DNA of 58,893 bases from NCBI GenBank assembly GCA_964460345.1, contig CAYWRO010000016.1:1-58893 (forward strand), read 5' to 3'. A program made the translations under genes and the position numbers. Each line of letters begins with the position of its first letter. Position 1 is the stretch's first letter. Below the pieces are notes generated by a model. The model had not been told where the DNA came from, searched no databases, and was given only the letters and a program-made list of their open reading frames with translations. Origin of the DNA: CAYWRO01 sp964460345. Its GTDB lineage: Bacteria > Planctomycetota > Phycisphaerae > Phycisphaerales > UBA1924. This document shows, piece after piece, positions 57,158 through 58,893 of the stretch.

Positions 57158-57249
57158 ATTTCGCGTGCAGAGAGCGAAAGGTTGCTGTACACTCGAACGC
57201 CGCATCGCGCCGATGCAACTCTTCCTCGCAACGACAGAGAGCAAAAACG

Positions 57250-58503
57250 GTGACACAGGCCGTCACAGAAGACCGAAGATTGCAGCAGGGGCTTGACGAG
57301 CGCATCTCCGCCGTCTCCTCAGCCCTCCAGGATGCCGTGGTCCCCATCGTCGAGGAACTCGTCGGCTCCTCCTACAAACCGGCGGCCCTCGCCCGCCGCC
57401 TCCGGATCGATAAGTCCTTGTGCGGACGCGTCTTACGGTCCATTAAGGCAACCGATCCCTTCGAGGTCATCCACGAGGCTCCGGCCCCCTACGGCCTCCG
57501 CATTTTCCTCGGCGCGGCGGTCGCCGCGGGGATCGGCCCCGCCCTCCGCGGCAGGGCGGAAGAGTCCATCAGCCAGTTCGAATCCCTCATCCAGGCCTTC
57601 CCGGACGGCCGCGCAGCGCTCGAGGCCGCGATCTCCGACTACATCCCGGAGGTCCGCAACCGCAACGAGCGGGCCGCCAAGCAGGCCGTCTACAAGTCCA
57701 TGTCGTACCTCCTGGGCTACCAGGCCGAGGAGTCGCTCCACACCACAATCCTCGCCCCCGCCGATGACGGCTGGACGGTCGATTCCATCCACATCAGCGG
57801 CCTCCACCGCCTCCGCCGTCTCCGCGGCCAGGCCCCGATCAACCTCTTCGGCATCCGCAGCTACGAGACGCACCCCGGGGCCACCAACTGGATGGAGACA
57901 ATCGACGGCAAGAGGAACGTGACCAACGCCTCCGAGTACCTCCTGGCCGATTACTGCGATCGCCCCCTGCCCGACTTGACGGTCTTCCAGGAGGGGGAAC
58001 TGATGCACACGGCCCTGTCGGCCTCCTCGCTCCCGCTCAACTCCCCCATCACCCTCATCAACGGCTGGATCAGCCGCCGCGCAAGCCTTCGTTACCGCAG
58101 CGACAAGCGAACGCACGAGTGGCACGCCGGCCTGACGCGCATCCCTGCCCGGCTGCGAATCCAGGACTACTTCGTTCACGAAAAAGTCTTTCCAGACGTC
58201 ACGCCGGAAGTCCAGGCCAGGATGCACGGCCTCGTCGTGGACCGGGTTCGCCGCACCGGCGACGCCGAGCGTCTCGACGAGATTGCCGTCTCCACGCCGG
58301 TCACGCCGCTGGGGATGGGCCTTGAGGCGCCGGAGCTGCGCACGCCGACGATGCCCCGTTACCGCACGATGATCCGCGAAGTTTTCGAACGCGCGGGCCT
58401 CGATCCGATGCGCTTCCGCGCGTACCGGTGCTCGGTGGTCTACCCGGTGCCGTTTGTGTCGCTGACCGCGTGGTTCCGCTTGCCGGATCCGCCGACGAAC
58501 TGA
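57250..58503 (+). CDS. Putative winged-helix DNA-binding protein of unknown family
   Basis: 417 residues from GTG 57250, where a coherent sequence begins (TQAVTEDRRLQQGLDERISAV). In-frame codons further upstream run through the palindromic sites. An N-terminal ~60 residues look like a helix-turn-helix (SYKPAALARRLRIDKSLCGRVLRSIK), followed by a wing-like DPFEVIHEAPAPYGLRIFLG. The remaining ~330 residues are a soluble mixed domain with no recognised motif (SMSYLLGYQAEESLHTTILAP, INLFGIRSYETHPGATNWME, FQEGELMHTALSASSLPLNSP). I infer a transcription factor with a large sensor part. Two matched palindromes in its upstream region suggest autoregulation together with the divergent PEP-CTERM gene. 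Confidence 0.6.
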   Translation: MTQAVTEDRRLQQGLDERISAVSSALQDAVVPIVEELVGSSYKPAALARRLRIDKSLCGRVLRSIKATDPFEVIHEAPAPYGLRIFLGAAVAAGIGPALRGRAEESISQFESLIQAFPDGRAALEAAISDYIPEVRNRNERAAKQAVYKSMSYLLGYQAEESLHTTILAPADDGWTVDSIHISGLHRLRRLRGQAPINLFGIRSYETHPGATNWMETIDGKRNVTNASEYLLADYCDRPLPDLTVFQEGELMHTALSASSLPLNSPITLINGWISRRASLRYRSDKRTHEWHAGLTRIPARLRIQDYFVHEKVFPDVTPEVQARMHGLVVDRVRRTGDAERLDEIAVSTPVTPLGMGLEAPELRTPTMPRYRTMIREVFERAGLDPMRFRAYRCSVVYPVPFVSLTAWFRLPDPPTN

Positions 58504-58588
58504 TCACGCGCCACAGAAACGCACACAGAGACGCGCCCGTAGGAAGCGTCCGGCATCTCTGGCGCAGAGACCGCCTTGCCCCCTGTTC

Positions 58589-58645
58589 AAAAAGAACGCC
58601 GGCTTCCAGCCGGTTCGGAGTAACCCGAACCAACAGGAAGCCGGC
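58589..58645 (-). terminator. Rho-independent terminator of the atp operon end
   Basis: An outer stem GCCGGCTTCC / GGAAGCCGGC (58598-58607 with 58636-58645) encloses an inner stem GGTTCGG / CCGAACC (58612-58618 with 58625-58631). On the minus strand it is followed by GTTCTTTTTG. It lies 22 bp after the atpD stop. Confidence 0.88.
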
Positions 58646-58666
58646 GGATGCGTTGAACTCGCGCTA

Positions 58667-58893
58667 TCAGCCGCGGGCCTTCTCGGCCTTCTTCCGCGCA
58701 TCGTCGAGGGTGCCGACGTACATGAACGCGCTCTCCGGCAGGTCGTCGCCCTCGCCGTTGCACAGACGCTCGAAGGAGTCGATCGTGTCCTCCAGCGACG
58801 TGTAGATGCCGGGGAAGCCGGTGAAGACTTCGGCGACGAAGAACGGCTGGCTGAGGAAGCGCTCGATCTTGCGGGCGCGGCTCACGATCAGCT
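58667..58893 (-). CDS. atpD: ATP synthase F1 subunit beta, C-terminal end (partial)
   Basis: The last 75 codons are in the window; the frame is open to the right edge. SRARKIERFLSQPFFVAEVF followed by TGFPG is the highly conserved end of the catalytic beta subunit. YTSLEDTIDSFERLCNGEGDDLPESAFMYVGTLDDA matches the C-terminal helical domain in short blocks. It is catalytic in ATP synthesis by F1Fo. The strong terminator just after the stop means no atpC directly follows on this transcript, unless epsilon lies elsewhere. Confidence 0.95.
   Translation of the reverse strand, partial: LIVSRARKIERFLSQPFFVAEVFTGFPGIYTSLEDTIDSFERLCNGEGDDLPESAFMYVGTLDDARKKAEKARG

Overview
The window looks like a planctomycete chromosome of the class Phycisphaerae, probably Phycisphaerales. 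The evidence is high G+C, paired 'VFDLLAYLD.WF' GC-type dockerin tags ending in Cys or Cys-Pro, PEP-CTERM-like tails (VPAPGAA...RRRR), a giant surface protein with an LEPR-XLL-like N-terminus, and Rhs-core genes with an embedded dockerin-like EF-hand pair. A 100-N gap at 8483-8582 shows this is a scaffolded draft or metagenome assembly. No taxonomic search could be run, so the placement is by protein style only.

Region 1 (1-8.6 kb) is an Rhs tip and shuffling zone. The window opens inside an rhs gene whose variable C-terminal tip carries HELMH plus a downstream Cys/Asn-Glu block, resembling the M76 (Atp23) metallopeptidase family. A lipoprotein gene overlaps it by 4 nt. A second, orphan Rhs tip with a Cys-rich unknown domain follows, with a membrane/zinc-ribbon gene 9 bp behind it. 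A repeated element of terminator plus flank follows each tip unit and recurs at the assembly gap. Next come a HAF-repeat PEP-CTERM protein, a chimera of tyrosine recombinase N-terminus and TPR, and a secreted unknown.

Region 2 (8.7-20 kb) is mostly housekeeping: an SDR oxidoreductase, a three-gene ABC/HlyD export operon, a SixA-like phosphatase, a DASS/SLC13 transporter, a DinB-like protein, a conserved unknown, the bifunctional pheA, and a membrane protein.

Region 3 (20-35 kb) encodes the cell surface and secretome: a DUF11 protein with a GC-dockerin tag, a 3066-residue LEPR-XLL-like beta-helix protein, a small lipoprotein and a fibro-slime domain protein, with clear Rho-independent terminators.

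Region 4 (35-51.5 kb) is the core-metabolism block. It holds murA; a leftward series pckA > DUF502 > hpf > EIIA > HPr that links gluconeogenesis, ribosome hibernation and PTS-type regulation; tRNA-His; DUF2254; trmB; prkA; glmS; and a SulP transporter. murA and glmS both feed cell-wall amino-sugar synthesis.

Region 5 (51.8-58.9 kb) holds three tandem FG-GAP proteins with GC-dockerin tags, a PEP-CTERM protein, and a divergently transcribed putative DNA-binding protein whose intergenic region carries two matching palindromic sites. It ends with the 3' end of atpD behind a strong terminator.
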